Shown here: one piece after another, positions 55,183 through 64,000 of the stretch
How the letters are laid out: each line of letters begins with the position of its first letter
Numbering within the stretch: the first letter of the stretch is position 1
NCBI GenBank assembly: GCA_043557195.1
Contig: CP121314.1
Coordinates: 434,001 to 498,000 of the forward strand
From: Jejuia sp043557195
GTDB lineage: Bacteria > Bacteroidota > Bacteroidia > Flavobacteriales > Flavobacteriaceae
DNA: 64,000 nucleotides
Direction of reading: 5' to 3'
The notes under the pieces: model-generated
Told to the model about the DNA's origin: nothing
Seen by the model: only the letters and a program-made list of their open reading frames with translations
The model's database searches: none
Made by a program: the position numbers and the translations under genes

Positions 55183-58100
55183 TTCTTAACAATTTTAAAG
55201 TTAGAAATAGAATTATTTGACTGTATAAATACCGTATACAAACCAGTATTAAAATAGGCTGTATTTATACTGATACTCCTTTTATCTTTTACATCGAATT
55301 CTTTAAAAAATACCATTTGTCCAATGGTTGAGTATATACTTACTTGAACATTAGTATTGTCCATCTCACCTAAATATAAATTCAGCTCATTATGAAAAGG
55401 GTTAGGATGTACGAACATATTATTCGACAACAAAATACTCTCTTCGTGCTCACCCTGACAAGGCAAATCAGTAGAAATCTTTATGGTATTTTTTCCATGT
55501 TCTAGTTGTAACGTCAATTGAGATTCTGAAGTTGTAAACTTTAAGCCATTAAATTCAATATTATAACTAGAACTTCCAGACATATTTACTGTAACTTCCT
55601 TACCGTTTTTGCTCTTTCCAGTAATTACATCTAAGTTTTCTGGATGATTAATCACAACATCAAAACACCTTTCAAAATTTGTTAACTCTTCTGATGTAAT
55701 ACAGAGCCTATAAGCTCCTGCTAAAAGATTAAGAATATCAATTTGATTAGTAAATGTATATTCCCTATCAAAATCATCCCCAACCAAATGCGCTTTGTAT
55801 TCATAAAATTCTTTAGTTACAATATTGATTTTACCATCATTATTATTCAAACAAGTTTCTCCCGTAATCAAAATAGTAAAATTATCTTCAGGTAATGGTG
55901 AATATGTACAACCAAATAAATCAACAGGTTGTCCAAAGCCTGTTCCTGGACATAAATCGTCTTCATTAGCTACACCGTCATTATCCGCATCATCACAAAC
56001 TGTTTGGTAAGTCGCAGTAGGATCTTTAAACCAATCATCATAAGTACCATCAACATTAGAAATTACTGCAACTGGATCATCAACCAAAATACAGCTTAAA
56101 TCTGGATTACCCGAAGCATTAAATACGCCTAAAATAGTATTTGCTCCATTCTGTATATTCAATTTATCTTGGATAAACGCATTAGAAGAACAAATCAATT
56201 CTATCAATTTATTATTAACAGTTACATCTAAAGCTTCTAATTGATTCGATGAACAATTAAGTCTCTGTAAATCTAACAGTAAACTTACATCTAGGTTTGT
56301 AAATAGATTATCTGAAATATTTAACACTGTAAGGTCTAAATTTGAGTCTGTGTTTATTTCTGATAAGCTATTATTTGAAACATCTAAAACACGTAATTCT
56401 ATTAGATTAGAAATATCTATAGTTGTGAATTGATTATTTGATACATTTAAATTGTTTAGCAATGTATTATCACTTAAATCTACAGTTAAAATGGTGTTAT
56501 TAGCAATATTCAAACTCGAAAGCGCCGCAAAATCTTCAATACCGGTTAAATCTGAAATTTCTTTACCACCAACATCTAAAGATGTTCTATTCTCAATATT
56601 TGCAGTTGGTACATAATCATCCAAAGGTTCAACATCATAACCCAAGTCAATTAAAGCTTGTTCAAAATTATCATCGGGTACGAATGTTTCTCCAAAATGA
56701 CAATTAATAGCATAGTTAGTTGTTGCATCCTTAAGCCATGTTACACCAGCTGGAGCAGTACCAACATCCGTTTGTATACAAGTTAAACCTGGGTTGTTTT
56801 GTGCATTTAAGTTCAAAAGACTAGGGTTCTGTCCGTTCTGAAGGTTTAAAACTTCTAATGTATTTGAAGCACAACTTAAGTTTGTAAGCGCTGTATTAGT
56901 TGAAAAATCTAACTCAACAATATTATTACCATCACAATTAAAAACTTCTAATAATGAAATTAAACTTACATCTAATTCCGTAAAACTATTGTTTGCAATA
57001 TTTACTGAAGTAACACCTATATTATTTGTCAAGTCTAGACTTTCCAAAATATTATTGGAACAATCGATGTCGAGTAAATTAACGTTGTTACTCACATCAA
57101 CGGTGTCAATCACATTATTGGAACAATTAAAGTTTTGTAACGCTTCGAAATCTTCAACCCCAGTTAAATCTAAAATAGCATTACCGCTAATATCTAAAGT
57201 TACTATGACTTCAATATTGGCTGTTGAGACGTAATCATCCAAAGGTCCTACATCGTAGCCTAAGTTAATTAATGCTTGCTCAAAATTATCATCTGGCACA
57301 TAGGTCTCTCCAAATCTACAATCCAAACTATATTCTGTTGTTGCATCCTTTGTCCAATTTGCTCCAATATTGTTCACATCATCTACTTGAATGCAAGATA
57401 AATTAGGATTTCCCGTTGCGTTAAAGCTAGAAATATCTGTGTTAATTCCGTTTTGAATATTTACAAACTCCAATTGATTATTAGAGACATTAACAGTAAT
57501 GGTCCCCGGACAAAAATCTAATGGATTATCCTCGTTTTGTACAGGACATGCAACTGTTCCCATATTGGATAAATCTAAATCGCCTGATATTTCATTATCA
57601 CTACAATTCAAAGTTTTTAGCTGATTTAAACTAGTTGGTAATTGCAAGATTACGATATCATTATTACTCACGTTTAATTCAATCAGATTAATATTAGTAT
57701 TTACATCTAAATCAGTTAGTTCGTTATTATTTACAGATAAGTACTTGATAGATGATAAACCGTTTAATACTGTATTCAATTGATGGATTTGATTGTTATC
57801 TAAAATTAAACTTTCTAAAACTGTTGAAGACAAATCATCTATTTCATTTAGTTGATTTTGAGAGCCCGAAAGCGCTATTAAATTTGTATTAGCAGATAAA
57901 TTAACATCCGCTAACTCGTTATCTGAAAAATCTAAAACTTCCAAAGCTATGTTTGCACTAATATTAAGTAGTGTTAATGTATTACTTCTACAGTTTAGAC
58001 TATTTAGCACCAAACACCTATTAACCAGCAAAGTAGAAAGTTGATTATTGTTACAACTTATATTGGTTAATGTTGAATTGTCAACCGTGTAACTTACAAA

Positions 58101-60593
58101 GTTTGAAATTTGATTATTGTCACAATTAACCTCAGTTAAATTAATGTTGTTACTAATATCTAAAACGACTAAACTATTATTTGAACATTCCAGTTTTTCT
58201 AAATTGATATTTTGAGATATGTCTAAATCAGCCAAATTATTATTTGCACAATACAATTCAATTAAGCTTATTGTTCCAGTGGTATTTAATACGCCCGTTA
58301 CATTTGCTGGATTATTGGTTAACAAAAAATTAGACCCACAGAATAAACTTTCTAAATTCATCATACCACTTATGTCCAATTCGTCTAAGTAATTATCACT
58401 ACAATCCAACGTTTTTAGAGACAAAAAGCCTTTAATCCCTTCTAAGCTTTCGATGTTTTTCCCACTAATATTTAGTGACGTTACATATTCAATATTTGCT
58501 GTTAGTACTTGATTGTCTAAAGCCCCTGAATCTATGCCTAAATCAATTAAAGATTGTTCAAAATTATCATCAGGAATTGGTGTGTATCGATTATTCTCAC
58601 AATCTTCATTATAGTTTGCATTGGCGTCAATTGTCCAACCCGCAGGAATATTTCCAACTACTGCAGCATCTACATTTATACAAAATAGATTTGGATTATT
58701 TGTAGCATTAAAACTAGTAGTATTTGTATTATTTCCGTTTCTAATATCAGCAAACTCCAATACATTATTGTTGCAGATTATACTGATTAAGGCTATGTTA
58801 GCAGTTAAATCTAGACGAACAATGTTATTATTAGAACAATTTAATTCTTGTAATGCTATGAGCGCTTCAATACCTGTTAAATCTGAAATACCTAAACCAG
58901 AAATATCTAATGGTAATGCATAGGCATTCATATTTACCGTTGATACAAAATTATTGATGCCATCAACATCTATACCTGCATTAATTAAAGCCTGCTCAAA
59001 AGCATCATCAGGCACATAAGTTCCACAATTCACAGCATAAGATGCAGTTGCGTCAATGGACCATGTAGCGCCACCAGGAACCATGCCAGTATCAGTTTGA
59101 ATACATAAAAGATTAGGATTATTTAAAGCACTAAAATTAGTAAGATTACCATTTTGTCCATTACTAATATTTAAAGCATCCAAAGTATTAGAATCGCAAT
59201 TAACATCTGTAATTGCGGGATGATTGCTTAAATCTAAAAATTGAATACTATTATTTGCACAATTTAAATTCACCAGCGAAAGGTTAACACTTAAATCAAG
59301 CTTATCTAAAGCATTAGTTGAAACATCAAGAAAGGATAAACCAGTATTATTGCTGAAATCAATATTTCTTAGGCTATTTGATGAACCATTAAAATTTGTA
59401 AGTACTGTATTATTTGAAACATCTAATTCCTCAATATTATTTGTACTACAGTTTAACGTTTGAAGCGCAACAAAATCTTCAATTCCAAGGAGACTTTCAA
59501 TATTTGAATTTGATACGTCAAGATCTGAAATTCCATTAATATTGCCTGTTAAAACCAAATTATCCAATACATCATCTAGTCCTTGGTTTATTAATTCTTG
59601 TTCAAAATTATCATCAGGCACATAGGTGTAAATATCTGCACAAGTAGTTTCTGCATAATATGTCCAATCATCTTTTACCCAATTTAAATTTGGAGTAAAT
59701 CCAGCATCTACTTGAATACAAAATAAATCTGGGTTTCCTTCTGAAGTAAATAAAGTCACTAAATCGTTAAAACCATTTGCAACAATTAAAGACGTTAGTT
59801 GGTTGTTTGACACATTAACTGAGGATGCACCTTGACAAGTAGTTATAGGATTGGTTTGAGGGTCTGGACAACCGACTGTATTTATATTGCTTAAGTCTAA
59901 GTTTGAAATGAGATTATTTGATACATCTAATGTTTTTAAGTTGGTATTTACAGATACATCTAACGTTGCTATTTGGTTTGATGTACAAAATAGACTTTCT
60001 AAATTCACATTATTTCCTATACCTAAGTTATTTATTCTATTATTTGAAATTGATAAAGACATTAAATCTGTATTTTGACTAACATCTATATCTGTGATTC
60101 TATTATTAGAGCAGTTTATGCTTTTTAATAGCGCGTTGCTGGTAACATTAAGTGTTGAAATTTGATTATTAGAACAATCTAAATCTTCTAAATTAGAATT
60201 AGCTGACACATCTAAACCGCCTAATTGATTAGAACCACACAACAATGATTTTAAATTAGCATTATTAGAAACATCAAGATTCATTAAACTATTTCCATTG
60301 CAAATTAAAGTCTCTAAACTCTCAAAACTAGCAATACCAGAGAGCGTATTTATGCTTAAATTACTTATACTTAAAGTAATTACAGTATTTATTCTTTCAG
60401 TTAACACTAAACCATTGTTATTCACTCCATCCCCCATACTATTGTCGTCTCCAATACTTACTTCTACCCCATTTGCATCATGAGTTTCAAGATAGTTTTC
60501 AAAATTTGCATCTGGAATGGGTGTTGTTTGGCTAGATAAAGTTGGTGACAAAAGAACAATCCCAAAAAAGAAAAATATTATTTTGTTTTTCAT
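55179..60593 (-). CDS. Giant leucine-rich-repeat protein with a T9SS sorting domain
   Basis: An 1804-residue secreted protein counted from the ATG at 60593; a TTG four codons earlier is less likely. After the signal peptide come six modules, each opened by P-D-D-N/A-F-E-Q-A/S-L-I-type sequence (starts near 25, 326, 528, 674, 1101 and 1306). Each module consists of short leucine-rich repeats of the form L-x-x-L-D-V/I-S-N-N and closes with NPxLxCIQVD...W. A calcium-binding DADNDGVANEDDLCPG segment lies near 1536, and a type IX secretion C-terminal domain (FVHPNPFHNEL onward) begins near 1729. It is exported through the outer membrane and probably surface-bound for adhesion or ligand binding. 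Confidence 0.92.
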   Translation of the reverse strand: MKNKIIFFFFGIVLLSPTLSSQTTPIPDANFENYLETHDANGVEVSIGDDNSMGDGVNNNGLVLTERINTVITLSISNLSINTLSGIASFESLETLICNGNSLMNLDVSNNANLKSLLCGSNQLGGLDVSANSNLEDLDCSNNQISTLNVTSNALLKSINCSNNRITDIDVSQNTDLMSLSISNNRINNLGIGNNVNLESLFCTSNQIATLDVSVNTNLKTLDVSNNLISNLDLSNINTVGCPDPQTNPITTCQGASSVNVSNNQLTSLIVANGFNDLVTLFTSEGNPDLFCIQVDAGFTPNLNWVKDDWTYYAETTCADIYTYVPDDNFEQELINQGLDDVLDNLVLTGNINGISDLDVSNSNIESLLGIEDFVALQTLNCSTNNIEELDVSNNTVLTNFNGSSNSLRNIDFSNNTGLSFLDVSTNALDKLDLSVNLSLVNLNCANNSIQFLDLSNHPAITDVNCDSNTLDALNISNGQNGNLTNFSALNNPNLLCIQTDTGMVPGGATWSIDATASYAVNCGTYVPDDAFEQALINAGIDVDGINNFVSTVNMNAYALPLDISGLGISDLTGIEALIALQELNCSNNNIVRLDLTANIALISIICNNNVLEFADIRNGNNTNTTSFNATNNPNLFCINVDAAVVGNIPAGWTIDANANYNEDCENNRYTPIPDDNFEQSLIDLGIDSGALDNQVLTANIEYVTSLNISGKNIESLEGIKGFLSLKTLDCSDNYLDELDISGMMNLESLFCGSNFLLTNNPANVTGVLNTTGTISLIELYCANNNLADLDISQNINLEKLECSNNSLVVLDISNNINLTEVNCDNNQISNFVSYTVDNSTLTNISCNNNQLSTLLVNRCLVLNSLNCRSNTLTLLNISANIALEVLDFSDNELADVNLSANTNLIALSGSQNQLNEIDDLSSTVLESLILDNNQIHQLNTVLNGLSSIKYLSVNNNELTDLDVNTNINLIELNVSNNDIVILQLPTSLNQLKTLNCSDNEISGDLDLSNMGTVACPVQNEDNPLDFCPGTITVNVSNNQLEFVNIQNGINTDISSFNATGNPNLSCIQVDDVNNIGANWTKDATTEYSLDCRFGETYVPDDNFEQALINLGYDVGPLDDYVSTANIEVIVTLDISGNAILDLTGVEDFEALQNFNCSNNVIDTVDVSNNVNLLDIDCSNNILESLDLTNNIGVTSVNIANNSFTELDVSLISLLEVFNCDGNNIVELDFSTNTALTNLSCASNTLEVLNLQNGQNPSLLNLNAQNNPGLTCIQTDVGTAPAGVTWLKDATTNYAINCHFGETFVPDDNFEQALIDLGYDVEPLDDYVPTANIENRTSLDVGGKEISDLTGIEDFAALSSLNIANNTILTVDLSDNTLLNNLNVSNNQFTTIDISNLIELRVLDVSNNSLSEINTDSNLDLTVLNISDNLFTNLDVSLLLDLQRLNCSSNQLEALDVTVNNKLIELICSSNAFIQDKLNIQNGANTILGVFNASGNPDLSCILVDDPVAVISNVDGTYDDWFKDPTATYQTVCDDADNDGVANEDDLCPGTGFGQPVDLFGCTYSPLPEDNFTILITGETCLNNNDGKINIVTKEFYEYKAHLVGDDFDREYTFTNQIDILNLLAGAYRLCITSEELTNFERCFDVVINHPENLDVITGKSKNGKEVTVNMSGSSSYNIEFNGLKFTTSESQLTLQLEHGKNTIKISTDLPCQGEHEESILLSNNMFVHPNPFHNELNLYLGEMDNTNVQVSIYSTIGQMVFFKEFDVKDKRSISINTAYFNTGLYTVFIQSNNSISNFKIVKK

Positions 60594-60619
60594 AATTTCT
60601 TTCAAATCGTAGGTTGTAA

Positions 60620-62839
60620 TTAGTATCCTCCTTTTTTATCTATTTCTTTATGATACTGCATTTGCTTATCTATTTTTGTCTGTAACTCTTCAATGAATCG
60701 TTTTTTAAATGCATTATCGTTTTCTAATTTTTCAAAAATTTCTCTGCTTCGCTCAAATTCTCCAGAATCTTGCATCATTTTCTTTGCAAGGGCCAAACCT
60801 GCTTCTAAATCATGTTCATTGATTTCAAAATAAATAACATCCACTTCTGGAGATTTTACCACAGATAATTTTCTACTACTATAATCCTGATAATTGATTT
60901 GTTGTTTTGTATTAGCAACAGATACTTTATTTGAAACAGCACCACCTTGTTCTACATTGTCTATTCTTGACAAAATAGTCTCTATTTGGCTTTTTAAATA
61001 ATTAATTTCTTCAGCTTGTTGGTTAACCTGATTTTCTATTTTTTCAAGAATTAAACTACTATCATTTCTATTTAAACCTACCGCAACATTAATTAAACCA
61101 AAACCATTTATATTTTCTGCCCATGAGGTACCTACAATATCTTTAATCTGGCTAACACTTATCTCGTCTGGAGCTATTGCTGTGCCTATGCCATCGTTTT
61201 TCCCACTAGGAATTATGTAGTCCCCAATATTTACTTTCCCAAATACCTTTACCGGTACTTGCCCCATAAAAGCCACTTTTTCATATTGGTTTTCTTTGTT
61301 TACTTGTGGCATGTTTCCTAAAACTATAGGTTTGAACGAAACAACCATTATTCTTTCTGCGTCTGCTAGGTTTTTTGATATTTTCCCACCTCTTACACCA
61401 ACTATATCTCCGTAGGTCATTTTTTCACCAAGATTAGCCCTCTGTAAATATTCTGCATAATCTCCAGCTCCTGAAGCATATGTTACACCTTGAAACTGTT
61501 CTCTATTATCATCATATATCACTTTATGATTTATGGCAACTACTTCATTTGCAATTGCGGCAGCAGTTTTAATTCCTTCAGCCACTAGTTTAGCCTTAGT
61601 ACTTACTATCCAAGAAGGAGGGGGCCCCATCACACAAGGAATAGGACCTACACATGGAGCAAAGGCAGTAGCCGCAGCAATATTTTCTGCAATTGCTACA
61701 GTGGTATCCCAAGCTTGGAATAATAAATCCATAGATGCATCAAGAATATCATATCTCAATGTACGCTGGTCAAACAAATAATCGGCATCGTTCTCAAATT
61801 CTCCTGGAGTCTCGCCTTCAATACGACCCCACATAGTTGGGTTAGTAGTTGTCACATTAGCTTGAGACAGTGCTGGACTAGAGGATGCTGTATTATCCCA
61901 AAAAGAAATAAAATTATTATCATTAGTTCTGCTTTCGTTCACTACTATGGCTAATCCTTGTTGTCCTCCCTCAATTTTTAAAGGGTAATTGTTAATATTA
62001 GTATCATCATCACCTTCTAAAGTTGAAGTTATTGTAATTTGTGAATCTGTGTTCATAGCTATGCTACCATTCAGCACTGTAGACTCATTAATTGTTAAGT
62101 CGTCTGCAACCAAACCAGTAAAGGTTGATTCTCCAACAACAGTTAACGAACCGTTTAGTACCGTAGGTGCATTAGGATCACCGTTTGGAGGTCCAACTAA
62201 TGGGTCTCCAACGTTTAAAGCGCCAGATAAATTAGATGCACTCTGGCCTGTAACATTAAAAGTGTTATTTAAATTAGTTTCTCCATCCACATTTAAATCT
62301 CCAGAGAAATTTGCAGGATTTCCATCCTCTATATTAAGTGTGCTATTTATTGTAGTTGGACCGTTAACTGTTAATTCTCTATTTAAAAATGTGTCATCAT
62401 CAACCTCTAAAGTTCCGGTAGCCGTAATATCTCTATGCGCAACATACGGTACATAAGTTAATTTTTCCACACTCATATCTACAAAACCATCGCCGTTATT
62501 AAAGTCTACTTCAACTTTTAAGGATTTTGGGTCTCCATTCCAATCAATCTTCTCAAAATCATCATGATTTTCAGCACCAATAATTAAATTTATTCTACCA
62601 AATTCATCAGTAGTTGTATTTTGTATTTCTGTAAACTCTACTACACCACTACCGGGAGCTATAATCGAGAATTTAATAGCAATATCTGTAGTAGGCAAAT
62701 AGTTATCTTGAGAATCTACTCCGGGTAATTCTAGAGCATCAGGTCCTATAATAACCGCTTGATACGTTATACCATCAGTTTGTGCAAAGACGCCTGTAGC
62801 AATAAACAAAAATAAAATTAGGGTAATTATGCGTTTCAT
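60620..62839 (-). CDS. Exported fibre-like protein with a peptidase-G2-type domain and C-terminal coiled coil
   Basis: A 739-residue protein with a signal peptide (1-19, TGVFAQ). The N-terminal domain (20-130, GITYQAVIIGPDALELPG) is a form common in Bacteroidota surface proteins. Repeated short beta units (TLEVDDDTFLNRELTVNG and similar, 135-270) look like a beta-helical stalk. Residues about 450-590 (GAGDYAEYL, GDIVGVRGGKISKNL, VVSFKPIVLGNMP) resemble the intramolecular autoproteolytic domain called peptidase G2, known from phage tail-fibre proteins. A heptad coiled coil (600-630) follows. It lacks a T9SS domain. It lies 26 bp before the giant leucine-rich protein gene. The G2 call is moderate. 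Confidence 0.75.
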   Translation of the reverse strand: MKRIITLILFLFIATGVFAQTDGITYQAVIIGPDALELPGVDSQDNYLPTTDIAIKFSIIAPGSGVVEFTEIQNTTTDEFGRINLIIGAENHDDFEKIDWNGDPKSLKVEVDFNNGDGFVDMSVEKLTYVPYVAHRDITATGTLEVDDDTFLNRELTVNGPTTINSTLNIEDGNPANFSGDLNVDGETNLNNTFNVTGQSASNLSGALNVGDPLVGPPNGDPNAPTVLNGSLTVVGESTFTGLVADDLTINESTVLNGSIAMNTDSQITITSTLEGDDDTNINNYPLKIEGGQQGLAIVVNESRTNDNNFISFWDNTASSSPALSQANVTTTNPTMWGRIEGETPGEFENDADYLFDQRTLRYDILDASMDLLFQAWDTTVAIAENIAAATAFAPCVGPIPCVMGPPPSWIVSTKAKLVAEGIKTAAAIANEVVAINHKVIYDDNREQFQGVTYASGAGDYAEYLQRANLGEKMTYGDIVGVRGGKISKNLADAERIMVVSFKPIVLGNMPQVNKENQYEKVAFMGQVPVKVFGKVNIGDYIIPSGKNDGIGTAIAPDEISVSQIKDIVGTSWAENINGFGLINVAVGLNRNDSSLILEKIENQVNQQAEEINYLKSQIETILSRIDNVEQGGAVSNKVSVANTKQQINYQDYSSRKLSVVKSPEVDVIYFEINEHDLEAGLALAKKMMQDSGEFERSREIFEKLENDNAFKKRFIEELQTKIDKQMQYHKEIDKKGGY

Positions 62840-62862
62840 AACAGTTGGGTTTTAAATTGGTA

Positions 62863-63399
62863 CTATATTTTTATAAGTTTTGAATTGAACAACTTTCCGT
62901 TTGAATTTGCTTTCAATGTATATGACCCCGAAGACAAGTTTTCGAGATTTATTTGTATTTTTCTTGAAGGTGAAAAACTCTTAGAATAGACAAGTTTTCC
63001 TGAAATATCGTATACATCAATATTGATGTCTTCAGATACATTTTCGTTAAATGAAATTTGAATGTTGTAATCAAAAGGATTTGGATACACTATGGCCCTC
63101 AAACTACTATAGGTGCTTTTAGTAACTTTAATACGCTTATGAGGCTGTTGAAAACCCTGACGTAAATAATAGCCATTATTACCAGATGTTCCAATAACAC
63201 TAGATTGACCAATACTCTGGCTTACAATATATGTGCCTTTTGAGGTTTGAAATGTCTTACTAGAACCTCCAACTCCAACATTGGAGCGTATGATCTTATA
63301 CCCTTTATTTTTTGTCTCAGATTGCCCCTGTATTGCAGGTGCTACCCAAATCATTAAAAACAAAAGCACAATATTTCTTATCAATTTTTCTTTTATCAT
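62863..63399 (-). CDS. Small T9SS-sorted protein
   Basis: A 178-residue protein with a signal peptide (1-25, APAIQG) and almost nothing but a linker and a type IX sorting domain. The middle carries the motif VSQSIGQSSVIG...YYLRQGFQQP (about 50-80), often seen just before T9SS domains in this family. The C-terminal domain runs from VYPNPFDYNIQI to SKLIKI. It starts the run of four surface-protein genes and is 23 bp before the fibre-like gene. It could be a carrier or a surface decoration of the neighbours. Confidence 0.82.
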   Translation of the reverse strand: MIKEKLIRNIVLLFLMIWVAPAIQGQSETKNKGYKIIRSNVGVGGSSKTFQTSKGTYIVSQSIGQSSVIGTSGNNGYYLRQGFQQPHKRIKVTKSTYSSLRAIVYPNPFDYNIQISFNENVSEDINIDVYDISGKLVYSKSFSPSRKIQINLENLSSGSYTLKANSNGKLFNSKLIKI

Positions 63400-63478
63400 T
63401 TTAACAAATGTTACTTTATGATACTCTAAACTAGAGTAATTAACTTTTATATACTAGGGTGTCCATGGTTTGTCCACC

Positions 63479-64000
63479 CTAAAAATCGCAATAACAGGTT
63501 GGCAAATTAATTATGAATCCTATTCCAAATTGGTGTGCATTCAACTTTAGTTTTTCAGCGCTAATCCCACTATTTATCAATATTGAGCTTCCATAATTAT
63601 AGCCTGCAACTATTGCTGTACCGTTAGAAATAGGATACTGCATACTTATGCCTGCCCTAAGAAATAAGATATTATTGTTAAATTCTGGTTCTCCCACTAA
63701 ATTGAACACATCGTTATTAATGGTTTGGGTGCCTCTTACCAAAAGCTCATAAGCCACTGATCCACTTGCAAAAAATCTAAAATCGTTGTGTTGGAATAAT
63801 TTTATATCTGTTCCTCCCTTAATCCCCAAATAGCTTACATCCCACTCAAAATAGTTATCCACGCTATTTTCACTACCTATAGCACCATAGTTATTGTATG
63901 CGAATCCACCTCGTAAAAATATAGTCTTCGCTTTATTAAGGGTATGGCGATATCCCATTCCTAAATATGATTTTGATTGAGACAATAAATTGTTTAACCG
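63479..64000 (-). CDS. Outer-membrane beta-barrel protein, C-terminal part
   Basis: The reading frame is open to the edge of the window with no start codon required, so the N-terminus lies outside. About 174 residues are visible. They alternate in the manner of a beta-barrel (KTIFLRGGFAYNNYG, NNILFLRAGISMQYPI, NAHQFGIGFIINLP) and end with CYCDF. It precedes the T9SS surface-protein genes by 79 bp on the same strand. The exact family is not recognised. Confidence 0.7.
   Translation of the reverse strand, partial: RLNNLLSQSKSYLGMGYRHTLNKAKTIFLRGGFAYNNYGAIGSENSVDNYFEWDVSYLGIKGGTDIKLFQHNDFRFFASGSVAYELLVRGTQTINNDVFNLVGEPEFNNNILFLRAGISMQYPISNGTAIVAGYNYGSSILINSGISAEKLKLNAHQFGIGFIINLPTCYCDF

Noticed and set aside
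55179..60593. A CRISPR-like or tandem DNA repeat array suggested by the strong periodicity
   Set aside because: The period follows leucine-rich protein repeats in one uninterrupted frame with signal peptide and sorting domain; the DNA units differ too much for a CRISPR array.
63422..63438. TACTCTA-AAC-TAGAGTA inverted repeat before the small T9SS gene
   Set aside because: It could be an operator or leader hairpin, but a single 7-bp AT-rich repeat without a second copy or a clear -7 box nearby is not enough to call.

Overview
The window is about 64 kb of low-GC DNA that looks like a chromosome segment from a marine-type member of the Flavobacteriaceae (Bacteroidota). The evidence is the fused ccoN-ccoO cbb3 oxidase gene, type IX secretion (T9SS) sorting domains, a LytTR/His_kinase pair next to an outer-membrane beta-barrel protein, BshC, and promoters of the Bacteroidota -7 form TAnnTTTG. 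No genus is assigned. There are no rRNA or tRNA genes, transposases, integrases, CRISPR arrays or phage structural genes.

Layout. 1-6258 (minus strand): 5' part of ppdK, then an anaerobic operon pflB-pflA-OFA-type MFS transporter. 6614-8900: a long-chain acyl-CoA synthetase and a small membrane protein. 9041-14936: a MarR regulator followed by a beta-oxidation operon in the fadN-fadA-fadE order of Bacillus subtilis. 15039-19096: two secreted metallopeptidases (M28, M1) and two YdeI/DUF1905-type genes. 19098-23482: LytTR response regulator and histidine kinase divergent from a beta-barrel receptor. 23579-26177: a MoxR-like AAA+ ATPase and VWA protein pair. 26266-35938: a Crp/Fnr regulator, CcoI, and the cbb3 oxidase cluster ccoS-ccoNO-ccoQ-ccoP-ccoG-ccoH-safE. 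36293-41380: TetR plus ABC, HlyD and TolC export genes. 41548-43008: a lipoprotein sulfatase. 43286-46263: uspA, hemN and a Cu/Zn superoxide dismutase. 46338-50755: DUF3820, DUF922, LysM/periplasmic-binding protein and guaA. 50934-54403: a TPR-LuxR regulator and bshC. 54475-64000: a set of exported surface proteins, including an 1804-residue leucine-rich T9SS protein.

How the genes connect. The strongest signal is a shared control module. Five promoters (ppdK, pflB, ccoI, ccoS and hemN) each carry a TGA-N6-TCA palindrome of the TGACA-N2-TGTCA type, with its centre exactly 33 bp upstream of the centre of a TAnnTTTG-like -7 box. Each module is therefore 43 bp long. This is the class II activator position of Crp/Fnr proteins. 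An Fnr-like regulator with a CxxC pair and an aligned distal cysteine is encoded next to one of the sites. The inferred low-oxygen regulon links PEP/pyruvate metabolism, formate fermentation, high-affinity respiration and oxygen-independent heme synthesis.

Other unexplained structure includes three copies of a 75-100 bp intergenic element with a compensatory base-pair change; a hairpin that runs into the pflA start codon; a 32-bp inverted repeat at the marR promoter; inverted CGACGA sites in the LytTR/receptor divergent promoter; and a lone ABC exporter whose ATPase motifs are degenerate except for Walker A.
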